Shown: positions 1 to 7,927 of the stretch, piece by piece | Numbering within the stretch: position 1 is the stretch's first letter | How the letters are laid out: each line of letters starts with the position of its first letter | Assembly: GCA_009885605.1 (NCBI GenBank) | Contig: VFKK01000140.1 | Location: 1 to 36,359, forward strand | Direction: 5' to 3' | Length of the DNA stretch: 36,359 bases | From: Cyclobacteriaceae bacterium | GTDB taxonomy: Bacteria > Bacteroidota > Bacteroidia > Cytophagales > Cyclobacteriaceae | The notes under the pieces: model-generated | The model's database searches: none | What the model was told of the DNA's origin: nothing | The model's input: only the letters and a program-made list of their open reading frames with translations | Made by a program: the position numbers and the translations under genes

Positions 1-507
1 GACGAAATGAGTAACTTTCCCGTCCGTATCTTTCCAGATTTCGGGTCCGGTGGTTTTGTAATGAGCCAGGTAATTGTCAGGATTTGCAAATTGGTTGAGC
101 ATGAAATAGCCTTCTTCATCCCGCATTTGCTCGGATAAGGTTCTCGAGTATTCGATCGTCTTTGCAGCAGGAGTCAGGATTACTTTGGCACCATAAGCTT
201 CCATAGAAAGGACCCGCTCTTTGGTGGAATTATCCGGCATGATCAATGTCATTTCCAGTCCAAGCACCTTTGCGACCATCGCCAACGCAATTCCTGTATT
301 GCCGCTTGTAGCTTCGACTAATCTATCACCCCTTTTAATATCTCTCCGGTCAAGAGCACTTCGAAGCATGTTGTACGCCGCGCGATCTTTCACGCTTCCG
401 CCCGGATTTTGACCTTCCAGTTTACAAAGGATTTTTACGTTAGGATTTACAGGAATATGTTCCAGTTCAATCAGAGGTGTATTTCCTATCAATTCAAATA
501 ACTTCAT
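1..507 (-). CDS. cysM: Cysteine synthase (O-acetylserine sulfhydrylase), 5' part only
   Basis: PLP enzyme that replaces the acetyl group of O-acetylserine with sulfide to give cysteine. The first 169 codons are present and the frame runs off the window edge. The N-terminus starts MKLFELIGNTPLIEL. The PLP lysine is K40 in PGGSVKDR, and the phosphate/substrate loop TSGNTG lies at residues 67-72. The ATG at 505-507 sits inside the end of cysE (14-nt overlap), which suggests translational coupling. The upstream enzyme makes its substrate, so the pair forms the two-step serine-to-cysteine route. Whether it is the CysK or CysM subtype is not settled; the short N-terminus and PGGSVKDR motif lean towards CysM. 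Confidence 0.93.
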   Translation of the reverse strand, partial: MKLFELIGNTPLIELEHIPVNPNVKILCKLEGQNPGGSVKDRAAYNMLRSALDRRDIKRGDRLVEATSGNTGIALAMVAKVLGLEMTLIMPDNSTKERVLSMEAYGAKVILTPAAKTIEYSRTLSEQMRDEEGYFMLNQFANPDNYLAHYKTTGPEIWKDTDGKVTHFV

Positions 508-1339
508 TCGAATCGTTTTTAAACACATACAAATCAGTTACCTCGCTGTCGGCATGATACATTTGGGTTTGGTAATAAACCTTGCTTCCTGCAGGCACGC
601 TCTTGGTAAGCCATACATTTCCCCCGATCACGCTATTCTTTCCTATAGTTGTATTTCCACCTAAAATCGTGGCCCCTGAATAAATCACGACATTATCCTC
701 GATTGTTGGATGGCGCTTCAGATCTGCATCCGCTTTGTCCACACTCAATGCTCCAAGCGTGACGCCCTGATAGATTTTGACGTGATTTCCGATCACGGTT
801 GTTTCTCCGATTACCACTCCGGTACCGTGGTCGATGCAGAAAGAATGGCCAATTTGAGCTCCCGGATGAATATCAATTCCGGTTCTGCTATGGGCGATCT
901 CGGTGATCATCCTTGGAATAAGTTTGATCCCAAGATTGTGGAGTAGGTTTGCAATTCGGAAAGCTGCAATCGCATAAAACCCCGGATAGCTTCTTAAAAT
1001 CTCTGTTCTTGATTTTGCAGCAGGATCACCTTCGTACATCGCATCCACATCCTCGTGGACCATGTCAAATACTTTCTCCAGACCTTTAAAAAATTCATAG
1101 GCAAGTGCTTTGCCATCACCTCCATGCAAATGAATATTTCGCTCTAAAATGATGGAAAGTGAATTTCTCAATCTGTCAAATTGAGCTTCGACCTCAGTTT
1201 TTTCTTTGATTTTGTTGACTGAATATTCCGGGAAAAGTAATCCGAGTAATTCCTCGAAAAAATTCTTGATTACCTTAGGTGAAGGGCAATCAGTACATTC
1301 CTGATGCGCCTTATGTATTTTGGTAATTAGTGATTGCAT
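494..1339 (-). CDS. cysE: Serine O-acetyltransferase
   Basis: Transfers acetyl from acetyl-CoA to serine, the first committed step of cysteine synthesis. The 281-residue protein has a long helical N-terminal part (about 1-140) and a left-handed beta-helix of hexapeptide repeats (about 150-265). The catalytic pair is D156 in GIDIHPGAQIG and H171 in IDHGTG, spaced 15 apart as in the E. coli enzyme (D143/H158). It is followed with a 14-nt overlap by the cysteine synthase gene and preceded by 21 nt after a barrel-protein gene. Its C-terminus lacks a clear terminal isoleucine-rich peptide of the classic cysteine synthase complex, although it does end in ...NEVI. Confidence 0.96.
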   Translation of the reverse strand: MQSLITKIHKAHQECTDCPSPKVIKNFFEELLGLLFPEYSVNKIKEKTEVEAQFDRLRNSLSIILERNIHLHGGDGKALAYEFFKGLEKVFDMVHEDVDAMYEGDPAAKSRTEILRSYPGFYAIAAFRIANLLHNLGIKLIPRMITEIAHSRTGIDIHPGAQIGHSFCIDHGTGVVIGETTVIGNHVKIYQGVTLGALSVDKADADLKRHPTIEDNVVIYSGATILGGNTTIGKNSVIGGNVWLTKSVPAGSKVYYQTQMYHADSEVTDLYVFKNDSNEVI

Positions 1340-1360
1340 GGTTTGAGTTGGGAGGTCTTA

Positions 1361-1915
1361 TCACATGACAAAACCCACTCGAATCACATATGGTTCACCA
1401 TAAGGAGACTGAAGATTATCATATAGTACATTGTAGAGGAAAGTAAAATTTGCTCCGCCTCTGGAACCGAAAGGTGCAAAGTACCCTCCCCCCAAAAATA
1501 GTGCATCCGACCAGATTCTGCTAAACCGTTCTGTCAAAAAATTGTAGTTGTCATAATTGAGTTTTTCATACTCGCCATGCAGAAAAACATTTGGCAAAAC
1601 ATTGAATCGAGAGAAAATCCTGCCTCCATAGGCATTGGATTCTCCTCCGGAATAGCGAGAATCATTGAAATATTGATAAGTGATCCCAAGACCTGAAGAG
1701 AATCTGGGCGTAATCATTACACCAGCCAATGGAGAAAGGTCTATTAAAGTAATCGTACCAAATTGCATCCCGAAATTCCCTCCGAAATACAAACGATCTT
1801 TGAATGGAATGGAGTCAGAATCAGTGTAAATCTCCCGCTGAGCAAATGAGTTGGTTTGAAAAAAGGCGAAGGACACGAAAGCCAGGATTGCGAATTTATT
1901 TTTTAACAATGACAT
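1361..1915 (-). CDS. Predicted outer-membrane beta-barrel protein, function unknown
   Basis: A 184-residue protein with a clear Sec signal peptide (MSLLKNKFAILAFVSFAFF, cleavage probably after NSFAQ near residue 26). The mature part alternates aromatic and small residues in short strands (YFGGNFGMQFG, GLGITYQYF, ALFLGGGYFAPFG) and ends in a strand, YVIRVGFVM. This pattern fits a small outer-membrane beta-barrel of about eight strands. No enzyme motif is seen. Its start codon lies within the last codons of the upstream divIC/ftsB-like gene (20-nt overlap), so the two are probably translationally coupled. Function not recognised; a link to envelope or division can only be guessed from the neighbour. 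Confidence 0.8.
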   Translation of the reverse strand: MSLLKNKFAILAFVSFAFFQTNSFAQREIYTDSDSIPFKDRLYFGGNFGMQFGTITLIDLSPLAGVMITPRFSSGLGITYQYFNDSRYSGGESNAYGGRIFSRFNVLPNVFLHGEYEKLNYDNYNFLTERFSRIWSDALFLGGGYFAPFGSRGGANFTFLYNVLYDNLQSPYGEPYVIRVGFVM

Positions 1916-2183
1916 AGAGATCTTCAGTCTTTTTTTTCATAAAATACTTTTCACGAGCGAATTTCTCCAAAAGTTCGGGGTTGCTCATCAACTCCTCCCG
2001 TTCGGCTTGAATTTTCTCTTTTCGCTCGATGTAAAATTCTTTTTGATCCTCAAGCTGATTCAGTTTTCTGCTCAGTCTGAATTGATTGACCACGTTATTG
2101 GAGTCAATAAAAATCATCCAAAACAGGAAAAACGCAGTGGAGAGAAAATAAAAATTCTTGGTGTACTTGAGGTACTTTCTCAT
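1896..2183 (-). CDS. Septum formation initiator, FtsB/DivIC family
   Basis: A 95-residue single-pass membrane protein. A short cytoplasmic N-terminus (MRKYLKYTKNFYF) is followed by one membrane segment (about residues 12-28), then a charged coiled coil (about 33-70: RKLNQLEDQKEFYIERKEK) and a C-terminal region containing EKFAREKYFMKKKTEDLYVI, typical of the family. FtsB/DivIC proteins bridge FtsL and FtsQ/DivIB in the division complex. The location downstream of eno parallels the eno-ftsB pairing known in proteobacteria, but here a terminator separates the two. No good Bacteroidota-type promoter was found in the 45 nt upstream of the start. Confidence 0.88.
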   Translation of the reverse strand: MRKYLKYTKNFYFLSTAFFLFWMIFIDSNNVVNQFRLSRKLNQLEDQKEFYIERKEKIQAEREELMSNPELLEKFAREKYFMKKKTEDLYVIVKK

Positions 2184-2228
2184 ACGAGCTTGGGTAAAAA
2201 TTCTAAGATCAAGTTACAAAAATGATGC

Positions 2229-2261
2229 AAAAAAAAAGACAGCCTCGAAAGACTGTCTTTT
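2229..2261 (-). terminator. Rho-independent terminator after eno
   Basis: On the minus strand a 9-bp stem AAAAGACAG/CTGTCTTTT (arms 2253-2261 and 2234-2242, 10-nt loop) is followed by a run of nine T (complement of 2229-2237). It lies 21 nt past the eno stop codon and should end the carA-eno transcript. Confidence 0.88.
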
Positions 2262-2282
2262 AATATTGAAAATCACTAGTTA

Positions 2283-3566
2283 TTATTTCAATCTACCGTT
2301 GAAAACAGCTGATTCGCCCAATTGCTCTTCGATTCTAAGCAATTGATTGTACTTAGCCATGCGGTCAGATCTGGAAGCTGAACCTGTTTTGATTTGTCCG
2401 CAGTTTACTGCCACTGCCAAATCTGCAATAGTTGAATCTTCTGTTTCACCTGATCTATGAGACATCACAGCAGTAAATCCTGCTTTATGAGCCATGGAGA
2501 TAGCATTCAGTGTCTCAGTCAACGTACCGATTTGGTTTACTTTTACCAGGATTGAATTTGCGGATTTCTCCTCGATACCTCTCTTCAAGAACTTCACGTT
2601 GGTCACGAAAAGATCGTCACCTACCAGCTGAATTTTGTCACCAATTTTTGCAGTAAGCATAGCCCAACCAGCCCAATCCTCTTCTGCACAACCATCCTCT
2701 ACAGAATCGATTGGATATTTTTCAGTCAACTCGGCCAAATAAGCAACTTGCTCTTCGCTTGATCTGATTTTTCCAGTCGGACCTTCAAACTTGGTGTAAT
2801 CGTATTTTCCGTCTTTGTAGAATTCTGAAGCAGCACAGTCTAATGCAATGGTCACATCATCACCAGCTTTATAACCTGCTTTTGCAATAGCATCCAGGAT
2901 ACAACCCAGAGCCTCTTCTGTACCTCCGGAGAAGTTAGGTGCAAATCCACCCTCATCGCCTACAGAAGTGTTCAAACCTTTGTCATGAAGAATTTTTTTC
3001 AGATTGTGAAAAATTTCAGCACCCATTCTGATGGCTTCAGAGAAGCTGGGAGCTCCTACCGGACGAACCATGAATTCCTGAAAGGCAATAGGGGCATCTG
3101 AGTGAGATCCACCGTTGATGATGTTCAGCATCGGCACAGGAAGTGTATTGGCATTCACTCCGCCAATGTAGCGGTAAAGTGGCTGTCCGGATTCCATCGC
3201 AGCAGCTTTGGCTACTGCCAAAGAAACACCAAGAATTGCGTTTGCTCCCAATTTGCTTTTTGTGGAAGTTCCGTCCAGGTCAATCATGATCTGGTCGATC
3301 GTATTTTGCTCAAAAACATCAATTCCAACTAATTCCGGAGCAATGATGTCATTTACATTAGACACGGCTTTCAACACGCCTTTTCCTAAATATTTGCTTT
3401 TGTCTCCATCTCTTAGTTCCACGGCCTCATTGACCCCGGTGGAAGCTCCGCTTGGAACTGCCGCGCGACCAAAAGCACCATTTTCTGTAAAAACGTCCAC
3501 TTCTACAGTTGGATTACCTCTTGAGTCGAGGATTTGTCTTGCATGAATTGATTGAATCAACGTCAT
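2283..3566 (-). CDS. eno: Enolase (phosphopyruvate hydratase)
   Basis: Interconverts 2-phosphoglycerate and phosphoenolpyruvate in glycolysis and gluconeogenesis. The 427-residue length is normal. Active-site residues align with the E. coli numbering: S42 of the mobile loop, H155 in NGGSHSDAP, E164, E205 in GDEGGF, metal ligands D243, E290 (SVEDGCAEEDW) and D317 (GDDLFVTN), catalytic base K342, H370-R371-S372 in the signature SHRSGETED, and K393. It follows carA by 22 nt with no promoter visible between them, so both probably share one transcript ending at the hairpin 2229-2261. Confidence 0.99.
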   Translation of the reverse strand: MTLIQSIHARQILDSRGNPTVEVDVFTENGAFGRAAVPSGASTGVNEAVELRDGDKSKYLGKGVLKAVSNVNDIIAPELVGIDVFEQNTIDQIMIDLDGTSTKSKLGANAILGVSLAVAKAAAMESGQPLYRYIGGVNANTLPVPMLNIINGGSHSDAPIAFQEFMVRPVGAPSFSEAIRMGAEIFHNLKKILHDKGLNTSVGDEGGFAPNFSGGTEEALGCILDAIAKAGYKAGDDVTIALDCAASEFYKDGKYDYTKFEGPTGKIRSSEEQVAYLAELTEKYPIDSVEDGCAEEDWAGWAMLTAKIGDKIQLVGDDLFVTNVKFLKRGIEEKSANSILVKVNQIGTLTETLNAISMAHKAGFTAVMSHRSGETEDSTIADLAVAVNCGQIKTGSASRSDRMAKYNQLLRIEEQLGESAVFNGRLK

Positions 3567-3588
3567 AGTTTTAAAAGGTTTATTAGGA

Positions 3589-4686
3589 TTAGTTTTGATT
3601 GATCAATGAAATAAAATCGTCAAAAAGGTAACGCGAATCGTGTGGTCCCGGAGAAGATTCAGGGTGGTATTGTACCGAAAACGCTGGTTTATTTTTCAAA
3701 CGAATTCCAGCTACGGTATTGTCATTTAAGTGCACGTGGGTGATTTCAACTTCAGGATGATTCTCAGAATCCTCGCGGGAAATATTAAATCCATGATTTT
3801 GTGAAGTGATTTCACTTTTCCCTGTCAAAAGGTTTTTGATAGGATGGTTAAGACCTCTGTGTCCGTGGTGCATTTTATAGGTGGAAATCCCGCAAGATTC
3901 CGCCAAAATCTGATGGCCAAGACAAATCCCGAATAAAGGCTTTCCGGTCTCCAAAATATCTTTGGTCACCTCAACCGCATATTCCATGACGGCCGGATCT
4001 CCTGGGCCATTTGAAAGAAAATAAGCCTGCGGATTCCATGATTCCATTTCAGCCAAAGTAGTTTTCGCAGGGAAAACTTTACAATAAACACCTCTCGAGG
4101 CAAGATTTCTAAGGATATTTTTCTTAATACCGAAGTCAAGGCAAGCTACTTTGATGGGCGCATTTTCTTTTCCAAAAAAGTAAGGCTCTTGAGTACAAAC
4201 TGAAGAGGAAAGTTCAAGCCCATTCATATCAGGCACTTGATTTAATTTCTCATTCAGCCCTTGAAGATCCCCTTCAAATTCAGAGCTTATAATTGCATTC
4301 ATTGCGCCTTTAGAGCGAAGATGTCTTACAAGTTTCCGCGTATCGATATCTGCAATACCAGTGATTCCATTCTTAACAAGATAATCTTGCAAAGACCCGG
4401 AAGCATCCAATCTCGAATAAACATCCGAAAAGGAGTTTACGACAATTCCTGCAATAGTGGGGTTATCAGATTCCACTTCTTCTTCATGGACTCCGTAATT
4501 TCCAATGTGAGAAGTAGTAGTGACAATAATTTGTCCTGTATAAGATGGATCAGTGTAGATTTCCTGATATCCGGTCATTCCAGTGTTAAAGCATATTTCG
4601 CCACCATTAGTACCCGGATTACCGATAAGGGATCCATGAAAGACGGTTCCATCCGCCAAGAGTAAAGTTGCCTTTTGTCTAATCAT
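3589..4686 (-). CDS. carA: Carbamoyl-phosphate synthase small (glutaminase) subunit
   Basis: Hydrolyses glutamine and channels ammonia to the large subunit CarB for carbamoyl phosphate, feeding pyrimidine and arginine synthesis. The 365-residue protein has the CPSase N-terminal domain (about 1-150; FNTGMTGYQEIYTDPSY) and a class I glutamine amidotransferase domain with nucleophile C255 in FGICLGHQ and the H341/E343 pair in QYHPES. carB is not in the window. The gene lies between the rplQ terminator and eno; a TAACTTTG -7 element 17-24 nt upstream of the start suggests its own promoter. Confidence 0.98.
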   Translation of the reverse strand: MIRQKATLLLADGTVFHGSLIGNPGTNGGEICFNTGMTGYQEIYTDPSYTGQIIVTTTSHIGNYGVHEEEVESDNPTIAGIVVNSFSDVYSRLDASGSLQDYLVKNGITGIADIDTRKLVRHLRSKGAMNAIISSEFEGDLQGLNEKLNQVPDMNGLELSSSVCTQEPYFFGKENAPIKVACLDFGIKKNILRNLASRGVYCKVFPAKTTLAEMESWNPQAYFLSNGPGDPAVMEYAVEVTKDILETGKPLFGICLGHQILAESCGISTYKMHHGHRGLNHPIKNLLTGKSEITSQNHGFNISREDSENHPEVEITHVHLNDNTVAGIRLKNKPAFSVQYHPESSPGPHDSRYLFDDFISLINQN

Positions 4687-4702
4687 TTTTTTGAAAGTTG
4701 CC

Positions 4703-4710
4703 CAAAGTTA
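4703..4710 (-). promoter_or_regulatory. Candidate -7 element for carA-eno
   Basis: On the minus strand the bases read TAACTTTG, an exact match to the Bacteroidota -7 consensus TAnnTTTG. Transcription would start near 4697, giving an 11-nt leader before the carA ATG at 4686. No TTG is found 19-21 nt further upstream, so only half of the promoter is supported. Its position between the rplQ terminator and carA is what a promoter would need. Confidence 0.45.
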
Positions 4711-4747
4711 AAGATTTATTGGGAAGGAGAATGAATGGTAGGGTTAT

Positions 4748-4780
4748 AAAAAAAGGATTGAACGTATGTCCAATCCTTTT
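4748..4780 (-). terminator. Rho-independent terminator after rplQ
   Basis: The minus strand carries a 10-bp stem AAAAGGATTG/CAATCCTTTT (arms 4771-4780 and 4751-4760, 10-nt loop) followed by seven T (complement of 4748-4754). It lies 22 nt after the rplQ stop and closes the long S10/spc/alpha transcript. Confidence 0.9.
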
Positions 4781-4801
4781 ATTTATAAGTGATTTCTCAA
4801 C

Positions 4802-5350
4802 TTATTTTTCCTCTGATTCATCAGTTGATTCAGCAGAAGCTTCCGGAGCACTAGGCTCTTCAGATTTTGCTTCGGCAGCAGGAGCTTTCGTCGCAGGAGC
4901 CTTTGCAGCAACTGCAGCTGGTGCAGCACCGGTACCTCTTCTGGATCTTCTTGTAGTCTTCTTCGCAGGCTCTGCATTTTTCAGCATCAATTCGTTGAAG
5001 TCAACCAATTCGATGATACACATTTCAGCATTATCTCCAAGACGGAAGCCTGTTTTAATAATTCTGGTATATCCTCCAGGACGAGTTGATACTTTCTCAA
5101 TCACTTCACCAAAAAGGACGATGATCGCCTCTTTGTTTTTAAGATAGGAGAAAGCCATACGTCTGTTGTGAGTCGTATCGTCTTTAGCTCTGGTAATCAG
5201 AGGCTCGACGTATTTCTTCAATTCTTTAGCCTTGGCAAGCGTGGTTGAGATACGCTTGTGAAGAAGTAGAGAGGTAGCCATATTAGAAAGCATTGCCTTC
5301 CTGTGAGCGGTCTTTCTTCCAAGGTGGTTAAATTTCTTACCGTGTCTCAT
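4802..5350 (-). CDS. rplQ: Large-subunit ribosomal protein L17 with long charged tail
   Basis: L17 binds 23S rRNA near the exit tunnel. The conserved domain (about 1-118) begins MRHGKKFNHLGRKTAHRKAM and includes the family stretch VEPLITRAKDD. After about residue 125 comes a tail of roughly 55 residues made mainly of Ala, Lys, Glu, Ser and Pro (ending STDESEEK); the protein is therefore 182 residues against about 120 in E. coli. It is the last gene of the alpha cluster, 6 nt after rpoA, and is followed by a terminator. Confidence 0.98.
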   Translation of the reverse strand: MRHGKKFNHLGRKTAHRKAMLSNMATSLLLHKRISTTLAKAKELKKYVEPLITRAKDDTTHNRRMAFSYLKNKEAIIVLFGEVIEKVSTRPGGYTRIIKTGFRLGDNAEMCIIELVDFNELMLKNAEPAKKTTRRSRRGTGAAPAAVAAKAPATKAPAAEAKSEEPSAPEASAESTDESEEK

Positions 5351-5356
5351 TGTTAT

Positions 5357-6346
5357 TTATTCTTCGTCAAGTTTATACTTTGAAATATCCATACCAAAGG
5401 TCAAGCCTTTTTCCTGGATGAGTTGCTCCAATTCAGCGAGAGATTTCTTTCCAAAGTTTCTAAATTTCATCATGTCAGAAATTTCAAGTTTAGCAAGATC
5501 ACCCAATGTCTTTACATCAGCAGCTTTAAGACAATTGAACGCACGAACAGAAAGGTCAAGATCACTCAAAGACGTTTTCAAAAGCTTTCTCATATGAAGG
5601 AATTCTTCATCGATAGGCTCAGGCTCCGCTACTCCTGTTTGATCAAGGACCATAGTCTGGTCAGAGAACAACATAAAGTGCTGAATCAAGATTTTTGCAG
5701 ATTCCTGAAGAGCTTTTTCTGGATGGATAGATCCATCCGTAGTTACTTCTAAAATCAGTTTCTCAAAGTCTGTCTTCTGCTCAACTCGGGTGTTTTCGAC
5801 GCTGTACTTCACATTCTTTATTGGAGTGAAAATGGCATCGATGGCGATTACACCAAAAACCTGATCTTTAGGTTTTGACTCATCAGCCGGCATATACCCT
5901 CTTCCTTTTTCTACTGTAAGTTCAATTTCAAACCCCTTAGTTTCATCTATATGACAGATGATAAGCTCAGGATTCAAAATATCAAAGGAAGAAGTGAACT
6001 TAGCAATGTCCCCGGCCGTGAGAACAGACTGATTTTTGATCTCTACAGTGATTTTTCCATCGAAAGCTTCATGAACCTTCTTGAATCTCACTTGCTTCAA
6101 ATTCAAAATAATATCAGTTACGTCTTCAACTACACCTTCGATGGTGGAAAACTCATGCACTACACCAGGAATTTTGATTGAAGTGATGGCGTATCCCTCC
6201 AAGGAAGAAAGCAATATTCTTCTCAGGGCGTTACCAATAGTAACTCCATAGCCTTTTTCGAGCGGTTTGAAGGTAAATAAGCCATGAAAGTCATCGGCTT
6301 TCTCCATCACCACTTTCTCTGGCATTTGAAATGCTAGTATGGACAT
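5357..6346 (-). CDS. rpoA: RNA polymerase alpha subunit
   Basis: Scaffold subunit on which beta and beta prime assemble. The 329-residue length is standard. The N-terminal dimerisation domain (about 1-235) has GYGVTIGNALRRILLSSL; after a linker the C-terminal domain (about 255-320) contains two helix-hairpin-helix-like motifs, including SVRAFNCLKAADVKTLGDL and FGKKSLAELEQLI, which contact DNA and activators. It lies between rpsD (38-nt gap) and rplQ (6-nt gap), the usual alpha-cluster order. Confidence 0.99.
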   Translation of the reverse strand: MSILAFQMPEKVVMEKADDFHGLFTFKPLEKGYGVTIGNALRRILLSSLEGYAITSIKIPGVVHEFSTIEGVVEDVTDIILNLKQVRFKKVHEAFDGKITVEIKNQSVLTAGDIAKFTSSFDILNPELIICHIDETKGFEIELTVEKGRGYMPADESKPKDQVFGVIAIDAIFTPIKNVKYSVENTRVEQKTDFEKLILEVTTDGSIHPEKALQESAKILIQHFMLFSDQTMVLDQTGVAEPEPIDEEFLHMRKLLKTSLSDLDLSVRAFNCLKAADVKTLGDLAKLEISDMMKFRNFGKKSLAELEQLIQEKGLTFGMDISKYKLDEE

Positions 6347-6384
6347 ATATCTCGTTCTTTTTTTAAAAGCTGAAAATATTAAGA

Positions 6385-6990
6385 TTACTTAGAGTAAAGT
6401 TCGACAATGAGCTGCTCCTTGATATTCTCAGGAATATCATTTCTGCTAGGAATACTGACGAATTTGCCGGTCAATGAAGCGCCATCCCACTCTAACCAGG
6501 AATATTTATTGACACCTCTACCAGCCAAGCTGTTTGTGATAGCTTCAAGAGACTTAGATCTTTCTCTTACTGAAACTACATCACCCGGCTTAAGGGTAAA
6601 TGAAGGAATGTTAACTACCTCACCATTCACCAGCAAATGCTTGTGAGAAACGAATTGTCTTGCACCTCTTCTTGTTGGGGCGATACCCAACCTGTACACC
6701 GTGTTGTCCAATCTTGCTTCAAGAAGCTGAAGAAGGTTTTCACCAGTGATACCAGTTTTTCTGGAAGCAATACCAAACATTTTGGCAAATTGTCTTTCCA
6801 AGACTCCATAGATGTATTTAGCCTTCTGCTTTTCAGCAAGTTGGATTGCATATTCTGACTGCTTCTTTCTTCTACCTTTTCCGTGTTGTCCCGGACCGTA
6901 GTTTTTCTTCTGAAGTGCCTTGCTATGCCCCTCGATAGGCTCACCAAATTTTCTGGCGATCTTTGCTTTAGGACCTGTATATCTAGCCAT
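6385..6990 (-). CDS. rpsD: Small-subunit ribosomal protein S4
   Basis: Primary 16S rRNA binder that nucleates assembly of the 30S body. 201 residues, normal length. It starts MARYTGPKAKIARKFGEPI and carries the S4 RNA-binding domain (about 90-155) with RLDNTVYRLGIAPTRRGARQ and HKHLLVNGEVVNIPS. The Zn-binding cysteines found in some N-terminal domains are absent. In many bacteria S4 represses the alpha operon; no leader structure could be identified here because the gaps are only 18 and 38 nt. Confidence 0.99.
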   Translation of the reverse strand: MARYTGPKAKIARKFGEPIEGHSKALQKKNYGPGQHGKGRRKKQSEYAIQLAEKQKAKYIYGVLERQFAKMFGIASRKTGITGENLLQLLEARLDNTVYRLGIAPTRRGARQFVSHKHLLVNGEVVNIPSFTLKPGDVVSVRERSKSLEAITNSLAGRGVNKYSWLEWDGASLTGKFVSIPSRNDIPENIKEQLIVELYSK

Positions 6991-7008
6991 TCTATTACAA
7001 TTTTATAA

Positions 7009-7407
7009 TTAAACTCTTCTACGCTTAGGTGGACGACAGCCATTGTGTGGCATTGGAGTCACGTCAGTGATGGTAGTCACATCCAATCCTACATTTTGCA
7101 ATGTTCTGATCGCAGATTCACGACCAGCACCGGGACCTTTTACAAATACTTCGATTTTTCTCAAACCTAAGTCAAATGCCACTTGTCCGCAATTTTGAGC
7201 GGCCATCTGAGCAGCGTAAGGAGTATTTTTCTTTGAACCTCTGAAACCCATTTTACCGGCAGAAGCCCAAGAGATCACTTGACCTGCATTATTGGTAATA
7301 GAGATAATGATATTATTGAAGGAAGCTCTTATGTGAGCTTGCCCGACAGCTTCTACCTTTACTACTCTTTTTTTACCCTTTGCTTTATCGTTTCTTTTCT
7401 GAGCCAT
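7009..7407 (-). CDS. rpsK: Small-subunit ribosomal protein S11
   Basis: S11 forms part of the 30S platform near the 3' end of 16S rRNA and the mRNA exit. 132 residues. Family motifs visible: HIRASFNNIIISITN, SWASAGKMGFRGSKKNTPYAAQ, VKGPGAGRESAIR and the basic C-terminus PHNGCRPPKRRRV. Downstream of rpsM by 15 nt and upstream of rpsD by 18 nt. Confidence 0.99.
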   Translation of the reverse strand: MAQKRNDKAKGKKRVVKVEAVGQAHIRASFNNIIISITNNAGQVISWASAGKMGFRGSKKNTPYAAQMAAQNCGQVAFDLGLRKIEVFVKGPGAGRESAIRTLQNVGLDVTTITDVTPMPHNGCRPPKRRRV

Positions 7408-7422
7408 AATCTAAATCAGGTT

Positions 7423-7800
7423 TTATTTAGTTGCTTTCTTTTTGTTGGCAACTGTCTTTCTCTTACCCTTCCTTGTTCTAGCGTTGTTCTTGGTATGCTG
7501 ACCGCGAACAGGAAGCCCTTTTCTATGTCTTAAACCTCTGTAGCAACCGATGTCCATCAGTCGTTTGATGTTCAATTGGATCTCTGACTTCAATACACCT
7601 TCAGTTCTGAATTCCTCGCCAATAAGAGTACGGATGGCTGTTGATTCTTCATCATTCCACTCGCCTGCCTTTTTGTCGAAAGAGATACCGGCTTTGCTCA
7701 GGATCGCTTGAGCTGAACTTCTACCAATACCGAAGATATAAGTAAGTCCGATCTCGCCACGTTTATTGTCTGGTATATCTACACCTGCAATTCTAGCCAT
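7423..7800 (-). CDS. rpsM: Small-subunit ribosomal protein S13
   Basis: S13 sits in the 30S head and contacts the P-site tRNA and L5. 125 residues. The N-terminus MARIAGVDIPDNKRGEIGLTY, the helix-hairpin-helix region (YIFGIGRSSAQAIL) and the basic C-terminal tail (GLRHRKGLPVRGQHTKNNAR) are all present. It begins 4 nt after the rpmJ stop codon, starting the alpha cluster. Confidence 0.99.
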   Translation of the reverse strand: MARIAGVDIPDNKRGEIGLTYIFGIGRSSAQAILSKAGISFDKKAGEWNDEESTAIRTLIGEEFRTEGVLKSEIQLNIKRLMDIGCYRGLRHRKGLPVRGQHTKNNARTRKGKRKTVANKKKATK

Positions 7801-7804
7801 AATC

Positions 7805-7921
7805 TTAACCTTGTCTTTGTTTATACTTAGGATTTTTCTTGTTGATCACGTAAAGTACTCCCTTCCTTCTGATCAACTTACAGTCAACACTTCTTTTTTT
7901 AATAGATGTCTTTACTTTCAT
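7805..7921 (-). CDS. rpmJ: Large-subunit ribosomal protein L36 (zinc-free form)
   Basis: A 38-residue protein found by direct translation between infA (6-nt gap) and rpsM (4-nt gap). It begins MKVKTSIKKRSVDCKLIRRK and ends KNPKYKQRQG, with the invariant KQRQG terminus. Of the usual CxxC...C...H zinc site only the second Cys (C14) remains; positions 11, 27 and 33 are Ser, Asn and Tyr. This is the so-called C-minus form, usual in Bacteroidota. L36 helps fold 23S rRNA late in 50S assembly. Confidence 0.96.
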   Translation of the reverse strand: MKVKTSIKKRSVDCKLIRRKGVLYVINKKNPKYKQRQG

Positions 7922-7927
7922 GTCAGT

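Noticed and set aside
4698..5147. 149-codon open frame on the plus strand opposite rplQ
   Set aside because: Antisense shadow of the Ala/Ser-rich L17 tail; low-complexity product and no support from promoter or homology.
6627..7043. 138-codon minus-strand frame overlapping rpsD and rpsK
   Set aside because: Alternate frame of rpsD; the product resembles no family and starts within rpsK.
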